Made by a program: the position numbers and the translations under genes
The notes under the pieces: model-generated
Databases searched by the model: none
Seen by the model: the letters and a program-made list of their open reading frames with translations, nothing else
Told to the model about the DNA's origin: nothing
Part shown: piece after piece, positions 6,815-13,566 of the stretch
Position numbering within the stretch: position 1 is the first letter of the stretch
Layout of the letters: each line of letters opens with the position of its first letter
Source: CAYFUL01 sp964346375
GTDB taxonomy: Bacteria; Bacillota; Clostridia; Tissierellales; Peptoniphilaceae
NCBI GenBank assembly: GCA_964346375.1
Contig: CAYFUL010000039.1
Coordinates: 1-13,568 of the forward strand
Direction: 5' to 3'
DNA: 13,568 bases

Positions 6815-7102
6815 ATGATAAAATTAAATTTACAGTATTTCTCATCCAAAAAGGGAGCAGGTAGTTCTAAGAACGGTCGTGACTCTGAAGCGAAAAGACT
6901 TGGAGTTAAAAAGGGAGACGGTTCAGCAGTTCTTGCAGGAAATATTCTAGTAAGACAAAGAGGAACTAAGATTCATCCAGGCGAAAACGTTGGAAGAGGC
7001 AAGGACGATACTCTATTTGCTACTGCTGATGGATATGTGAAATTCGAAAGAAAAGGCAGAGGCAATAAAAAAGTTGTAAATGTATATCAAGAATTAGCTT
7101 AA
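6815..7102 (+). CDS. rpmA: 50S ribosomal protein bL27 with Prp-cleaved N-terminal extension
   Basis: The 95-residue protein is a peptidyl-transferase-centre component of the large subunit. The N-terminus MIKLNLQYF-SSKKG carries the extension that Prp cleaves, predicted after Phe9, to expose the SSKKG tail reaching the P site. The usual motif has Phe where this protein has Tyr8. The conserved body follows, with GVKKGDG, AGNILVRQRGTK and HPGENVGRGKDDTLFA. Its ribosome binding site (GGAGGA, 6804-6809) lies inside the end of prp. The stop codon is already part of a terminator stem, which ends the three-gene unit. Confidence 0.98.
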   Translation: MIKLNLQYFSSKKGAGSSKNGRDSEAKRLGVKKGDGSAVLAGNILVRQRGTKIHPGENVGRGKDDTLFATADGYVKFERKGRGNKKVVNVYQELA

Positions 7103-7127
7103 GTCGTAGAATACTACGACTTTTTCT
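7101..7127 (+). terminator. Rho-independent terminator of rplU-prp-rpmA
   Basis: AAGTCGTAG (7101-7109) pairs with CTACGACTT (7114-7122) over a 4-base loop and is followed by TTTC. The stem begins within the rpmA stop codon (7100-7102), so a terminating ribosome would cover it. Confidence 0.88.
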
Positions 7128-7176
7128 TTTGTCACAAAATTTTTGAAATTATTTTAATTTTTGTGTCTTTTTTCTA

Positions 7177-7185
7177 TGATATACT
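7177..7185 (+). promoter_or_regulatory. Extended -10 promoter of the obg operon
   Basis: TGATATACT has a TGn extension and the -10 hexamer TATACT (7180-7185). The upstream region is T-rich with no good -35 box. The predicted start near 7192 leaves only about 14 bases before the obg ATG. It sits just after the rpmA terminator, which supports a separate transcription unit. Confidence 0.6.
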
Positions 7186-7205
7186 ATACCTAGTTTGGAG
7201 GTAGT

Positions 7206-8471
7206 ATGTTTATTGATATAGCACGCATCAAGGTTAAGGCAGGTAATGGCGGCGACGGAGCGATTGCATGGAGAAGGGAAAAGTTTGAGCCGGCAGGAGG
7301 TCCAGCTGGTGGAGACGGCGGTCGCGGCGGAAGCGTCATTATTAAAACTGACGAGGGTATTCATACCTTGATGGATTTTAGATATAAAAAAGAATATAAG
7401 GCTGAAAATGGTCAAAATGGAATGAGTAAGCTAAAGTTTGGAAAGGACGCAGAGGATATTATTCTAAAGGTGCCAGTGGGAACTATTGTTAAAGAGGCAA
7501 ATACTGGCCATGTAGTAGTGGATTTAAATTCTCCGGGAGATGAGTACACCATTGTAAAGGGTGGTCGTGGAGGAAAGGGCAATGCCCGTTTTAAAACTGC
7601 TACTCGTCAAGCGCCTACCTTCGCCCAAGCTGGAAGTAGGGGCGAGAGTATGGATATTATTCTAGAACTTAAAGTCCTTGCCGACGTAGGGCTAGTTGGA
7701 TTTCCAAATGTTGGTAAGTCTACAATACTTTCAGTAGTTTCAAAGGCAAAGCCAAAAATTGCAAACTACCATTTCACAACTCTAAAGCCAAATCTTGGAA
7801 TGGTAAGTCTAGGACCAGAGCAGTCCTTTATTCTTGCAGATATTCCCGGTTTAATTGAAGGGGCAGCAGAGGGAGTTGGACTTGGGGACGATTTTCTAAA
7901 GCATATTGAAAGATGTAGAGTACTAATTCATGTACTGGATATTTCTGGACATGAAGGCAGAGATCCAATCGATGACTTTTACAAGATTAACGAGGAACTT
8001 AAAAGTTATAACGAAAAGCTATACCAAAAGCCACAGGTTATCTTTGCAAATAAAATGGATATGCCAGAGGCAGAGGAGAACTTTGAGAGATTAAAAGCAG
8101 AATTTGGAGATAAGTATGAGATTTTTTCTGGTTCTGCTGCAATAAATATAGGTCTTGGAGATCTAATGAAGAGAATTTTTACCATAGTACAGGATACTCC
8201 TGCAGAGTATGAAACCTTTGATACAGAGTACTACGTTCCAGAGGATAGGGAAGAGGGAATTAACGTATACGAAGAAGATGGAAGGTACATTGTAGACGGA
8301 CCATATATTGAAAAATTAATGCGCTCTACTAACTTCTCCGATAGGGATTCTCTAAGGTACTTCCAAGAGAATTTAAGAAAGAACTCTGTAATTGAAAAGC
8401 TAAAGGAATTGGGAGTAGGAGAGGGAGATTCTGTATTTATCCTCGACTATGAATTTGAATTTTTTGAATAG
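7206..8471 (+). CDS. obg: Obg-family ribosome-associated GTPase
   Basis: This 421-residue GTPase acts in 50S assembly and growth or stress signalling. It has the glycine-rich Obg fold (1-158: KAGNGGDG, GGPAGGDGGRGG, KGGRGGKG), then a G domain with G1 GFPNVGKST (165-173), G3 DIPGL (212-216), G4 NKMD (282-285) and G5 SAA (310-312), and a C-terminal OCT domain (about 345-421). All nucleotide-binding motifs are intact. The start has GGAGG (7197-7201) only 4 bases before ATG. It begins a tightly packed operon; its stop codon TAG (8469-8471) overlaps the ribosome binding site of yhbY. Confidence 0.97.
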   Translation: MFIDIARIKVKAGNGGDGAIAWRREKFEPAGGPAGGDGGRGGSVIIKTDEGIHTLMDFRYKKEYKAENGQNGMSKLKFGKDAEDIILKVPVGTIVKEANTGHVVVDLNSPGDEYTIVKGGRGGKGNARFKTATRQAPTFAQAGSRGESMDIILELKVLADVGLVGFPNVGKSTILSVVSKAKPKIANYHFTTLKPNLGMVSLGPEQSFILADIPGLIEGAAEGVGLGDDFLKHIERCRVLIHVLDISGHEGRDPIDDFYKINEELKSYNEKLYQKPQVIFANKMDMPEAEENFERLKAEFGDKYEIFSGSAAINIGLGDLMKRIFTIVQDTPAEYETFDTEYYVPEDREEGINVYEEDGRYIVDGPYIEKLMRSTNFSDRDSLRYFQENLRKNSVIEKLKELGVGEGDSVFILDYEFEFFE

Positions 8472-8479
8472 GAGGTAGT

Positions 8480-8767
8480 ATGATTACACCGAAACAAAGA
8501 GCATATTTAAAAAGTCTTGCCCATAATTTAAACCCTCTTATGCAAATTGGAAAGAATGGATTAACGGAAGGAACTATTAAGCAGATTGACGAACTTCTTG
8601 AAGCTCACGAGCTAGTAAAGATAAGTTGTCTTAAAAATTCTCCAGTTGAGCCAAGGGATATTGCAGAGGAAATTATGGAACAGACTGGGGCAGAATTTGT
8701 ACAGTCAATAGGACATAAATTAACTCTATACAGGGAATCAAAGGAAAATAAGAAAATTGAAATCTAA
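8480..8767 (+). CDS. yhbY: YhbY-family (CRM domain) RNA-binding protein
   Basis: The 95-residue protein is full length for YhbY/YqeI, single-domain CRM proteins that bind pre-50S particles and assist ribosome assembly. It has the expected N-terminus TPKQRAYLKSLAHNLNP, the GxxG-type RNA-binding loop IGKNGLT (about 23-29) and the C-terminal sheet ending in HKLTLYRES. The ribosome binding site GGAGGT is embedded in the obg stop region, and the 12 bases GGAGGTAGTATG are identical to those at the obg start. The end overlaps the nadD start by 11 bases. Confidence 0.94.
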   Translation: MITPKQRAYLKSLAHNLNPLMQIGKNGLTEGTIKQIDELLEAHELVKISCLKNSPVEPRDIAEEIMEQTGAEFVQSIGHKLTLYRESKENKKIEI

Positions 8768-9353
8768 AATTGCAATTTTTGGGGGAACTTTTAATCCCAT
8801 TCATCTCGGTCATTTAATGGTAGCTGAATTTATTCGATCAGAGGAAAATTTAGAAAAGGTCGTATTTTTACCTACTGGAGATCCTCCCCATAAAGCGCCA
8901 TTAATTAGCGCTGAAGACAGGCTAAAAATGGTAGAGTATGCAATTGAGGATAACCCATACTTTACCCTATCTGATATAGAGGTAAAGAGAGAGGGGAACT
9001 CCTATACCATAGATACCATTAGACATTTTTTAAGGGAAGGGTATAGTGAGATATACTATATTATTGGCTCCGATACACTTTTTCAGCTAAAGACTTGGAG
9101 AGAATATAAGGAAGTTCTAAAAATTTTAAAGTTTTATATTATGAGACGTCCCGGTGATATTGAGGAGGAAATTCTTAAGGAGATTGAGGATTTAAAATCC
9201 AACTATGGAACTGAAATTATTCTAGTAGATGGTCCACAGTATAAAATATCCTCCACAGAGATTAGAAATAGAATTAAGTTGGGGAAGTCTGTAAAGTACT
9301 TACTTCCCCAAAGTGTAATTGAATATATAGATAGAAGGGATTTATATGAATAG
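8757..9353 (+). CDS. nadD: Nicotinate-nucleotide adenylyltransferase
   Basis: This cytoplasmic enzyme of NAD synthesis joins nicotinate mononucleotide and ATP to make deamido-NAD. The 198-residue protein has the nucleotidyltransferase motif GGTFNPIHLGH (9-19), the substrate loop IIGSDTL (102-108) with the following Trp114, and the C-terminal ISSTEIR (164-170). The start is TTG at 8757. No ATG or GTG lies between it and the first motif, and the sequence from this TTG (MKSKIAIFGGTF) fits family N-termini. A weak AGGAA lies 10 bases upstream. The 11-base overlap with yhbY and 8-base overlap with yqeK suggest coupled, low-level translation. Confidence 0.95.
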   Translation: MKSKIAIFGGTFNPIHLGHLMVAEFIRSEENLEKVVFLPTGDPPHKAPLISAEDRLKMVEYAIEDNPYFTLSDIEVKREGNSYTIDTIRHFLREGYSEIYYIIGSDTLFQLKTWREYKEVLKILKFYIMRRPGDIEEEILKEIEDLKSNYGTEIILVDGPQYKISSTEIRNRIKLGKSVKYLLPQSVIEYIDRRDLYE

Positions 9354-9855
9354 TCGCCCTTTTTATGAGGACATAAGTAATAGAATTGGCAAAAAACGCT
9401 ACGAGCACAGTTTAAGAGTTGCAGAGGAATGTGTGCGAAATGACTATGAAAAGTTATACAGTCTTGCTAAGGAGTATGACTTTGTAATAACAGATACTAT
9501 GAAATTAGCACCTAAGGTAATTCACTCATTTTTAGGGGCGGAAATTGCAAAAAAATCCTATGGAGTTATTGACGAGGAAGTACTAGATGCCATAAGGTAC
9601 CATACCACCGGCAGAAGCTCTATGACGGATTTAGAGAAGGTGGTTTTCATTGCAGACTATATTGAGCCTAAGAGAAATTTTGACGGGGTAGAAAAGGCGC
9701 GTAGGCTTGCAGAAAAGGATTTAAATAGGTGTATGTACTATGCCCTTAATAGTACAGCAAAGCATATTATTGAAAAAGATCAGTACCTAGCCAGCGATAC
9801 TCTATTTGCAAGAAACTACTACTTATTGGAGTGTGAAGATGAAGACCTTTTTTAA
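9346..9855 (+). CDS. yqeK: YqeK-like HD-superfamily protein with the HD dyad deleted
   Basis: YqeK proteins are metal-dependent HD-domain hydrolases that split diadenosine tetraphosphate (Ap4A) symmetrically. This 169-residue copy keeps KRYEHSLRVAEE (His21), VIHSFLGAE (His60), AIRYHTTGR (His86) and FIADYIEP (Asp104). Between Arg31 and Asn32 (base 9438/9439), family members have about 23-25 more residues that form a helix and the central HD motif (xxHDxAK). They are missing here, in frame. The usual length is about 185-195. Without the dyad the metal centre should not form, so Ap4A hydrolysis is probably lost, although the rest is well kept. The ATG has AAGGGA 5 bases upstream and overlaps nadD. 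The end overlaps the next gene by 17 bases. Confidence 0.88.
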   Translation: MNSRPFYEDISNRIGKKRYEHSLRVAEECVRNDYEKLYSLAKEYDFVITDTMKLAPKVIHSFLGAEIAKKSYGVIDEEVLDAIRYHTTGRSSMTDLEKVVFIADYIEPKRNFDGVEKARRLAEKDLNRCMYYALNSTAKHIIEKDQYLASDTLFARNYYLLECEDEDLF

Positions 9856-10747
9856 GACCTTTTTTATAACTCTACTTCTCCTAATTGTAGTTAGTGTAGG
9901 AGTAGGGGCTTATTTTATTATAAGCAATCCAGATTTAAACATTACAGAAATTATTGAGAAAGTACAAAATCCGGGAGATGAATTAAATTTCCTAATGCTT
10001 GGTACAGATGCAATGGATTCTGCATCAGATAAGTCTAAGAGAAGTGACGTAATGATGATTGTAAATGTGGATATAAAAAATAAGAAAGTAAATATGATGA
10101 GTATTCCAAGGGACTCAAGAGTTCATGTAGATGGATACGATGGATATAGAAAGATAAACTCTGCCTACGCCCATGGAGGAGCAGAGCTTGCCCTAAAGAC
10201 AGTTAACGATACCTTTGGAATAAATTTAGATAAGTATGTGGTAGTGGACTATAAATTTGTAATGGACGTGGTAGATAAACTTGGGGGAATAGATGTAGAT
10301 ATACCTATTGATATGGACTACGAAGATCCATGGGACGATCCACCTCTTATAATACATTTAAAGGCAGGACCACAGACATTAAATGGAGAGGATACCATTA
10401 GATTTTTACGCTTTAGAAAAAACTCCGATGGTTCAGGATACACTAACCAAGATTTACAAAGGGTAGAGGCACATCAACAGGTAATGAGTGCCCTAATAGA
10501 TTCAGTAAAAAGTCCAAGGACAATACTAGCAGCGCCGGGAATAATTAGAAGCTACAATAAAAATACAGAGAACAATATTCCAATATCAGAGTTGGCAAGC
10601 TGCTTACCAATGCTAAAGGGATTTAGTAGAGAAAATATAAATACTACAACCATGGTGGGAACTCCAAAGTATATAAATAAGATTTCCTATGTTATAATAG
10701 ACGAAGAAGAAACAAGTAAAATACTTGAAAGTTTTAATCTAAAGTGA
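9839..10747 (+). CDS. LytR-CpsA-Psr (LCP) family cell-wall glycopolymer ligase
   Basis: LCP enzymes sit in the membrane with the catalytic domain outside and transfer lipid-linked teichoic acid or capsule polymers to peptidoglycan. From ATG 9839 the product has 302 residues: a cytoplasmic MKTFFK end, one membrane helix (about 8-29) and the LCP domain with FLMLGTD (51-57), RSDVMM (68-73), IPRDSRV (89-95), KINSAYAHGG (105-114) and the Arg-rich FLRFRKNSDGSG (189-200) with DLQR (205-208). An upstream TTG at 9806 in the same frame would add 11 polar residues ahead of the signal anchor. I prefer 9839 because GGAG (9828-9831) is 7 bases before it. The yqeK-LCP-rsfS order is common in Bacillota. Confidence 0.94.
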   Translation: MKTFFKTFFITLLLLIVVSVGVGAYFIISNPDLNITEIIEKVQNPGDELNFLMLGTDAMDSASDKSKRSDVMMIVNVDIKNKKVNMMSIPRDSRVHVDGYDGYRKINSAYAHGGAELALKTVNDTFGINLDKYVVVDYKFVMDVVDKLGGIDVDIPIDMDYEDPWDDPPLIIHLKAGPQTLNGEDTIRFLRFRKNSDGSGYTNQDLQRVEAHQQVMSALIDSVKSPRTILAAPGIIRSYNKNTENNIPISELASCLPMLKGFSRENINTTTMVGTPKYINKISYVIIDEEETSKILESFNLK

Positions 10748-10753
10748 GGTATA

Positions 10754-11086
10754 ATGAATAATCAAGAAAAATTAAAAGTTATAGTGGACTCATGTGAGAA
10801 TAAGAAGGGAATAGATATACAAGTCCTTAACATATCAAAGATGAGCTCCATAGCAGACTATTTTGTAATTGTAAGCGGTAATTCTTCTAATCAAGTAATG
10901 GCACTAGCCGACGAAATAGACGAGAAGATGAGCGAGAAGGGAGTAGATAAAATTAACTCCCAAGGTTATGATTCAAGACGATGGATACTACTTGATTATG
11001 GTGATATTATAGTACACGTATTCCACAGAGAGGAAAGGGAGTACTATAATTTAGAAAAACTATGGGGAGGAAATGAAGATGAATGA
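10754..11086 (+). CDS. rsfS: Ribosome silencing factor RsfS (YbeB/Iojap family)
   Basis: RsfS binds uL14 on the 50S subunit and blocks joining with the 30S when nutrients run low. The 110-residue protein has the family signatures SIADYFVIVSGNSSNQV (32-48), GYDSRRWILLDYGDIIVHVF (71-90) and REYYNLEKLW (95-104). Its ribosome binding site, GTGAGGT, contains the stop codon of the LCP gene, and the ATG follows 6 bases after that stop. The 3' end overlaps ridA and provides the ridA ribosome binding site (GGGGAGG at 11064-11070), so the two are translationally linked. Confidence 0.96.
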   Translation: MNNQEKLKVIVDSCENKKGIDIQVLNISKMSSIADYFVIVSGNSSNQVMALADEIDEKMSEKGVDKINSQGYDSRRWILLDYGDIIVHVFHREEREYYNLEKLWGGNEDE

Positions 11087-11450
11087 AATAAAAACAGATA
11101 AGGCTCCGGGAGCAATAGGTCCATATTCACAGGGAATAGTTGTAGGAGATTTAGTATTTACATCAGGACAGCTTCCAATAGACAGAGATGGAAATTTAGT
11201 AACAGACTGTATAAAAAAAGCAACTAGAGCAAGTTTAGAAAATGTAGGGGCAATATTAGAAGCTGCAGGGTCAAGTTTAAATAAGGCAGTAAAAGTAACC
11301 ATATTTATAAAGGATATGAATAACTTTTCAGATATGAATGAAGCCTACGCAGAATACTTTAAAGAAAATAAACCGGCAAGAAGCTGTGTAGAAGTTGCAA
11401 GATTACCAAAAGATGCCATAATCGAAATAGAGGTAGTAGCTACCAGGTGA
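11079..11450 (+). CDS. ridA: RidA family reactive enamine/imine deaminase
   Basis: RidA hydrolyses enamine and imine intermediates released by PLP enzymes, such as 2-aminoacrylate, and protects those enzymes from damage. The protein (123 residues from ATG 11079) has APGAIGPYSQ near the N-terminus, FTSGQLPID, and the conserved PARSCVEVARLPKDA, in which Arg101 would bind the substrate carboxylate. A second in-frame ATG at 11073 lies only 2 bases after GGGGAGG, whereas 11079 has the normal 8-base gap, so I chose 11079. It overlaps the end of rsfS by 8 bases. RidA is not a fixed partner of rsfS, so its place here may be lineage-specific. Confidence 0.94.
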   Translation: MNEIKTDKAPGAIGPYSQGIVVGDLVFTSGQLPIDRDGNLVTDCIKKATRASLENVGAILEAAGSSLNKAVKVTIFIKDMNNFSDMNEAYAEYFKENKPARSCVEVARLPKDAIIEIEVVATR

Positions 11451-11454
11451 TTAA

Positions 11455-12021
11455 ATGGAATTTTCCAAATTTGAAAAGATAATAATTGCCCTCCTACTTG
11501 GAGTGGCAATTATTTTTACATTTTTAAGACAATTTCAAAAACCAAGTATAGACTATAAAACAGGACTAGTATCTAAAGAAGTAGAGGAAATAAAAGAAGA
11601 AGAACCGCAAGGGGATATCTATGTCCATGTAGCAGGAGCAGTAGTAAATCCCGGCTTATTAAAGCTGCAAACGGGAAGTAGGGTAATAGATGCAGTGGAA
11701 TTAGCAGGAGGCCTTACAGAAGATGCAGATATAGACGCAGTAAATCTAGCGCTAAAATTACAAGATGAAGATAGAATTTATATCCCAAGAATTTCAGAGG
11801 AGGGAGAAAAATCTATTGGAGTAGAAAGTGCGAAGGTAAATATAAATACAGCGACACAGGAGGAGCTGGAAAGAGTACCGGGAATAGGAGAAAAGACAGC
11901 TCAAAAAATAGTGGATTATAGAAAAAATAACACCTTTAAAAATCCTGAGGACATAATGAAAGTGCCAGGGATAGGCGAGGGAAAGTACTCCCAGATGAAA
12001 GACTACATAAGCGTTAAATGA
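11455..12021 (+). CDS. comEA: ComEA-like DNA-binding protein (SLBB + helix-hairpin-helix)
   Basis: The 188-residue protein has an N-terminal membrane anchor (about 8-25), an acidic linker, an SLBB domain (about 54-110: YVHVAGAVVNPGLL to EDRIYIPR) and a C-terminal helix-hairpin-helix pair (about 127-188: VNINTATQEELERVPGIGEK and EDIMKVPGIGEG). ComEA is the surface receptor for double-stranded DNA in competence, and it usually precedes comEC, which encodes the uptake channel. Here no comEC follows: the next feature is a tRNA gene. ATG 11455 lies 4 bases after the ridA stop codon, with AGGTGA (11444-11449) as ribosome binding site. No terminator is visible before the tRNA. Confidence 0.93.
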   Translation: MEFSKFEKIIIALLLGVAIIFTFLRQFQKPSIDYKTGLVSKEVEEIKEEEPQGDIYVHVAGAVVNPGLLKLQTGSRVIDAVELAGGLTEDADIDAVNLALKLQDEDRIYIPRISEEGEKSIGVESAKVNINTATQEELERVPGIGEKTAQKIVDYRKNNTFKNPEDIMKVPGIGEGKYSQMKDYISVK

Positions 12022-12054
12022 TTATAAAAAATGAAAAATAAATGTAAAATAAAG

Positions 12055-12083
12055 TTGCCAAATATCAGGAATTTTGTTACAAT
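12055..12083 (+). promoter_or_regulatory. Promoter of tRNA-Trp
   Basis: TTGCCA (12055-12060), a 17-base spacer and TACAAT (12078-12083), with a TGn extension at 12075-12077. The predicted start near 12090 lies 9 bases before the mature tRNA. Confidence 0.78.
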
Positions 12084-12098
12084 GATATTTGCTAACTT

Positions 12099-12174
12099 AG
12101 GGGTATAGTTCAGTTGGTAGAACATTGGTCTCCAAAACCAAGTGCCGTGGGTTCGAGTCCTGCTACCCCTGCCA
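12099..12174 (+). tRNA. trnW: tRNA-Trp (anticodon CCA)
   Basis: Acceptor arms AGGGGTA (12099-12105) and TACCCCT (12164-12170) pair fully. The anticodon stem TTGGT/ACCAA encloses CTCCAAA, with anticodon CCA at 12132-12134. The T arm has GGGTTCGAGTCC. The 3' CCA is encoded (12172-12174) after discriminator G12171. In many Bacillota this tRNA precedes secE-nusG; here it does not. Confidence 0.97.
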
Positions 12175-12185
12175 TGTTTGTAAAG

Positions 12186-12230
12186 AATGACTACTGTAAT
12201 TGGCTTTGCCATTGCAGTAGTCATTTTTTT
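12186..12230 (+). terminator. Rho-independent terminator of tRNA-Trp
   Basis: AATGACTACTGTAAT (12186-12200) pairs with ATTGCAGTAGTCATT (12211-12225), with one G-T wobble. The loop is 10 bases, and a T run follows. It begins about 12 bases after the tRNA CCA end. Confidence 0.92.
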
Positions 12231-12341
12231 ATAATTTTTTTTTGCGGTAGTGGAGAGTATCGAAAAAATTATCATCATTGCTATAAAAGGCTACTCTTTA
12301 TAAAAAGGGGTAGAGATATAAAAGGGAGGTAGGTGAAAAAA

Positions 12342-12605
12342 ATGATAAAAATAACAGAAGAAGAAAGAGATTTTATAGAAAAATACGTTGAAAACGGCAG
12401 AGAATTAATTGAGTATACAATAAATACAAATACATTTGGAGATCTATTGGACGAAATAGATTTATTAACTACAAGTTATGATGGAATGGACGAAAATGGT
12501 GATTTAACCGATTTTGGAAGAAAAGCTCAAAATATTCATGATGATATATTTTACAGAAACCATATATACGATGAAGAATTAGATGATTACATAAGAAATA
12601 ATTAG
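12342..12605 (+). CDS. Small acidic protein of unknown function
   Basis: An 87-residue, strongly acidic, mostly helical protein with no signal peptide or membrane segment. I do not recognise the family. Notable stretches are TTSYDGMDENGDLTDFG (about 44-60) and a C-terminal DEELDDYIRNN. It is the first of three small genes after the tRNA-Trp terminator, which resembles the make-up of immunity-protein clusters, but no toxin gene is in view. A GTG at 12333 in the same frame lies only 3 bases after GGGAGG. I prefer ATG 12342, which is served by AGGTGA (12331-12336). No clear promoter is visible in 12231-12330. Confidence 0.72.
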   Translation: MIKITEEERDFIEKYVENGRELIEYTINTNTFGDLLDEIDLLTTSYDGMDENGDLTDFGRKAQNIHDDIFYRNHIYDEELDDYIRNN

Positions 12606-12700
12606 TTTGAGAACTGTTTAATTTTCTAGAGCAGTCAAATTAATTTCTAAATCTGGGCTAAATATAATATCTTTATTAAAAAAATTTGAGGAATTAAAAA

Positions 12701-12916
12701 ATGGGGAAATTTGAGGGTAGAGAAAATTTATATAAATTTTATAAGAAAAAAATTAAAGTATATACTATTCAAGGAGAAGTTATTATAGGAGATTTTACAC
12801 TTTATACATCAGCAGGAGATAACGATCCTGACACTGAAATGATTTCTTTAGATCGAGGGAGAGATTACGTAGATATAGAAACGTCTGATATTATAAATAT
12901 TGAAATAGTGGAGTGA
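12701..12916 (+). CDS. Small LSM/SH3-like beta-barrel protein of unknown function
   Basis: The 71-residue protein has a pattern of short strands: KIKVYTIQGEVIIGDF, a TSAGDNDPDTEMISL turn, and DYVDIETSDIINIEIVE. This arrangement recalls small LSM-like proteins of Bacillota with a YTSAxDNDPE turn, whose function is not known to me. The ATG is preceded by GAGG (12688-12691) at 9 bases. It is followed at 3 bases by the next gene, so the two form a coupled pair. The 95-base gap upstream holds no clear terminator, so it may be read together with the 12342 gene. Confidence 0.75.
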   Translation: MGKFEGRENLYKFYKKKIKVYTIQGEVIIGDFTLYTSAGDNDPDTEMISLDRGRDYVDIETSDIINIEIVE

Positions 12917-12919
12917 ACA

Positions 12920-13207
12920 GTGAAAATAATAAATGTCTTTCAATCTGAATTAAACAGATATATACCACTTGAATATGTTGGAAAAGTAAAATATGTTGGC
13001 GAATTTTTTGGTGTTGATAGTTTGACTGATGGTGAAGTTTATGATGTTGTTAGAGATAAAAATGAGACACTGAAAATAGTAGATGATAGCGGCAAAGATT
13101 ATATTTATAATTTTGTAAATCTAAAACCGATGGATAATAGTTCAAAAGGTGGGAAATTTCTAATTATAGAAGATGGAAACTGCATATTAGAAAGAGTTAT
13201 TGGATAA
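12920..13207 (+). CDS. Small protein of unknown function with an FGVDSLTDGEVYDV domain
   Basis: The 95-residue protein starts at GTG 12920, and GGAG at 12910-12913 within the end of the upstream gene gives a normal 6-base spacing. The core, VKYVGEFFGVDSLTDGEVYD to IVDDSGKDYIYNFVNLKPMD and SSKGGKFLIIED, looks like a small beta-rich domain that recurs in accessory genes of gut and oral Bacillota. I know no function for it. A proline-rich loop and a KGGK(F/W)xIIED end are typical of what I recall. Its coupling to the LSM-like gene suggests a shared role, possibly as immunity-type proteins; that is a guess. Confidence 0.72.
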   Translation: MKIINVFQSELNRYIPLEYVGKVKYVGEFFGVDSLTDGEVYDVVRDKNETLKIVDDSGKDYIYNFVNLKPMDNSSKGGKFLIIEDGNCILERVIG

Positions 13208-13496
13208 ATAAAATGAAATTAATAACTAAAAATATTGAATATGAATAACAGTAAAGGTAAAAATCTTAGATCCGGTTTGGTCCGCTATCCTTGTATCATT
13301 CATTTTTCTTATTGATTTACTACCGATACAAAATAGCCTTTTCATTTCAAACATTAAGTATTGATAAGTGATGCTTACTAGTTTATTTAATAACAATTTT
13401 AATTCCATTCTATCTCTTAGAATTATAAGAACGAGTTTACATTTGTTTTTCTTAACTCTAATTTTTATATATGTGCTGGAGAATACAAAGTCCGTC
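13208..13496. other. Stretch with no convincing gene
   Basis: I see no ribosome binding site plus ORF combination that convinces me on either strand. A minus-strand open stretch (13226-13498) has no family resemblance, and its possible ATG at 13498-13496 overlaps the -10 box of the promoter that would drive it. It could hold a non-coding RNA or a decayed gene. Confidence 0.5.
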
Positions 13497-13525
13497 ATTA
13501 TATCTTTAGCTATTGCTTTTGTCAA
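13497..13525 (-). promoter_or_regulatory. Perfect-consensus sigma-A promoter pointing left
   Basis: On the minus strand, TTGACA (13525-13520), a 17-base spacer and TATAAT (13502-13497). No good ORF follows. The transcript would start near 13490 and run antisense toward the three small genes at 12342-13207. Confidence 0.7.
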
Positions 13526-13532
13526 CAAGAAA

Positions 13533-13566
13533 GTGTACCACCCTGCTAATCAAATTGTGTACCACC
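13533..13566 (+). mobile_element. Possible end of an insertion sequence extending beyond the window
   Basis: GTGTACCACC occurs at 13533-13542 and again at 13557-13566, offset by 24 bases. Multiple short repeats that begin 5'-TGT at an element tip are typical of IS21-type ends, where they bind the transposase. No transposase gene is visible in the window. The element would lie to the right. The call rests on the repeat alone. Confidence 0.35.

Noticed and set aside
9806..9838. LCP gene starting at TTG 9806
   Set aside because: It would add 11 polar residues before the membrane anchor and has no ribosome binding site; ATG 9839 has GGAG at good spacing.
12003..12278. Minus-strand ORF across tRNA-Trp
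   Set aside because: It is antisense to a clear tRNA gene and its terminator.
12231..12330. secE-nusG continuation after tRNA-Trp
   Set aside because: No SecE-like reading frame follows; the region is a terminator and AT-rich DNA leading to an unrelated small gene.
13226..13528. Minus-strand ORF of 100 codons at the right edge
   Set aside because: Its TTG start falls in the -35 box of the promoter, no start has a fitting ribosome binding site, and the product resembles nothing I know, including IstA.
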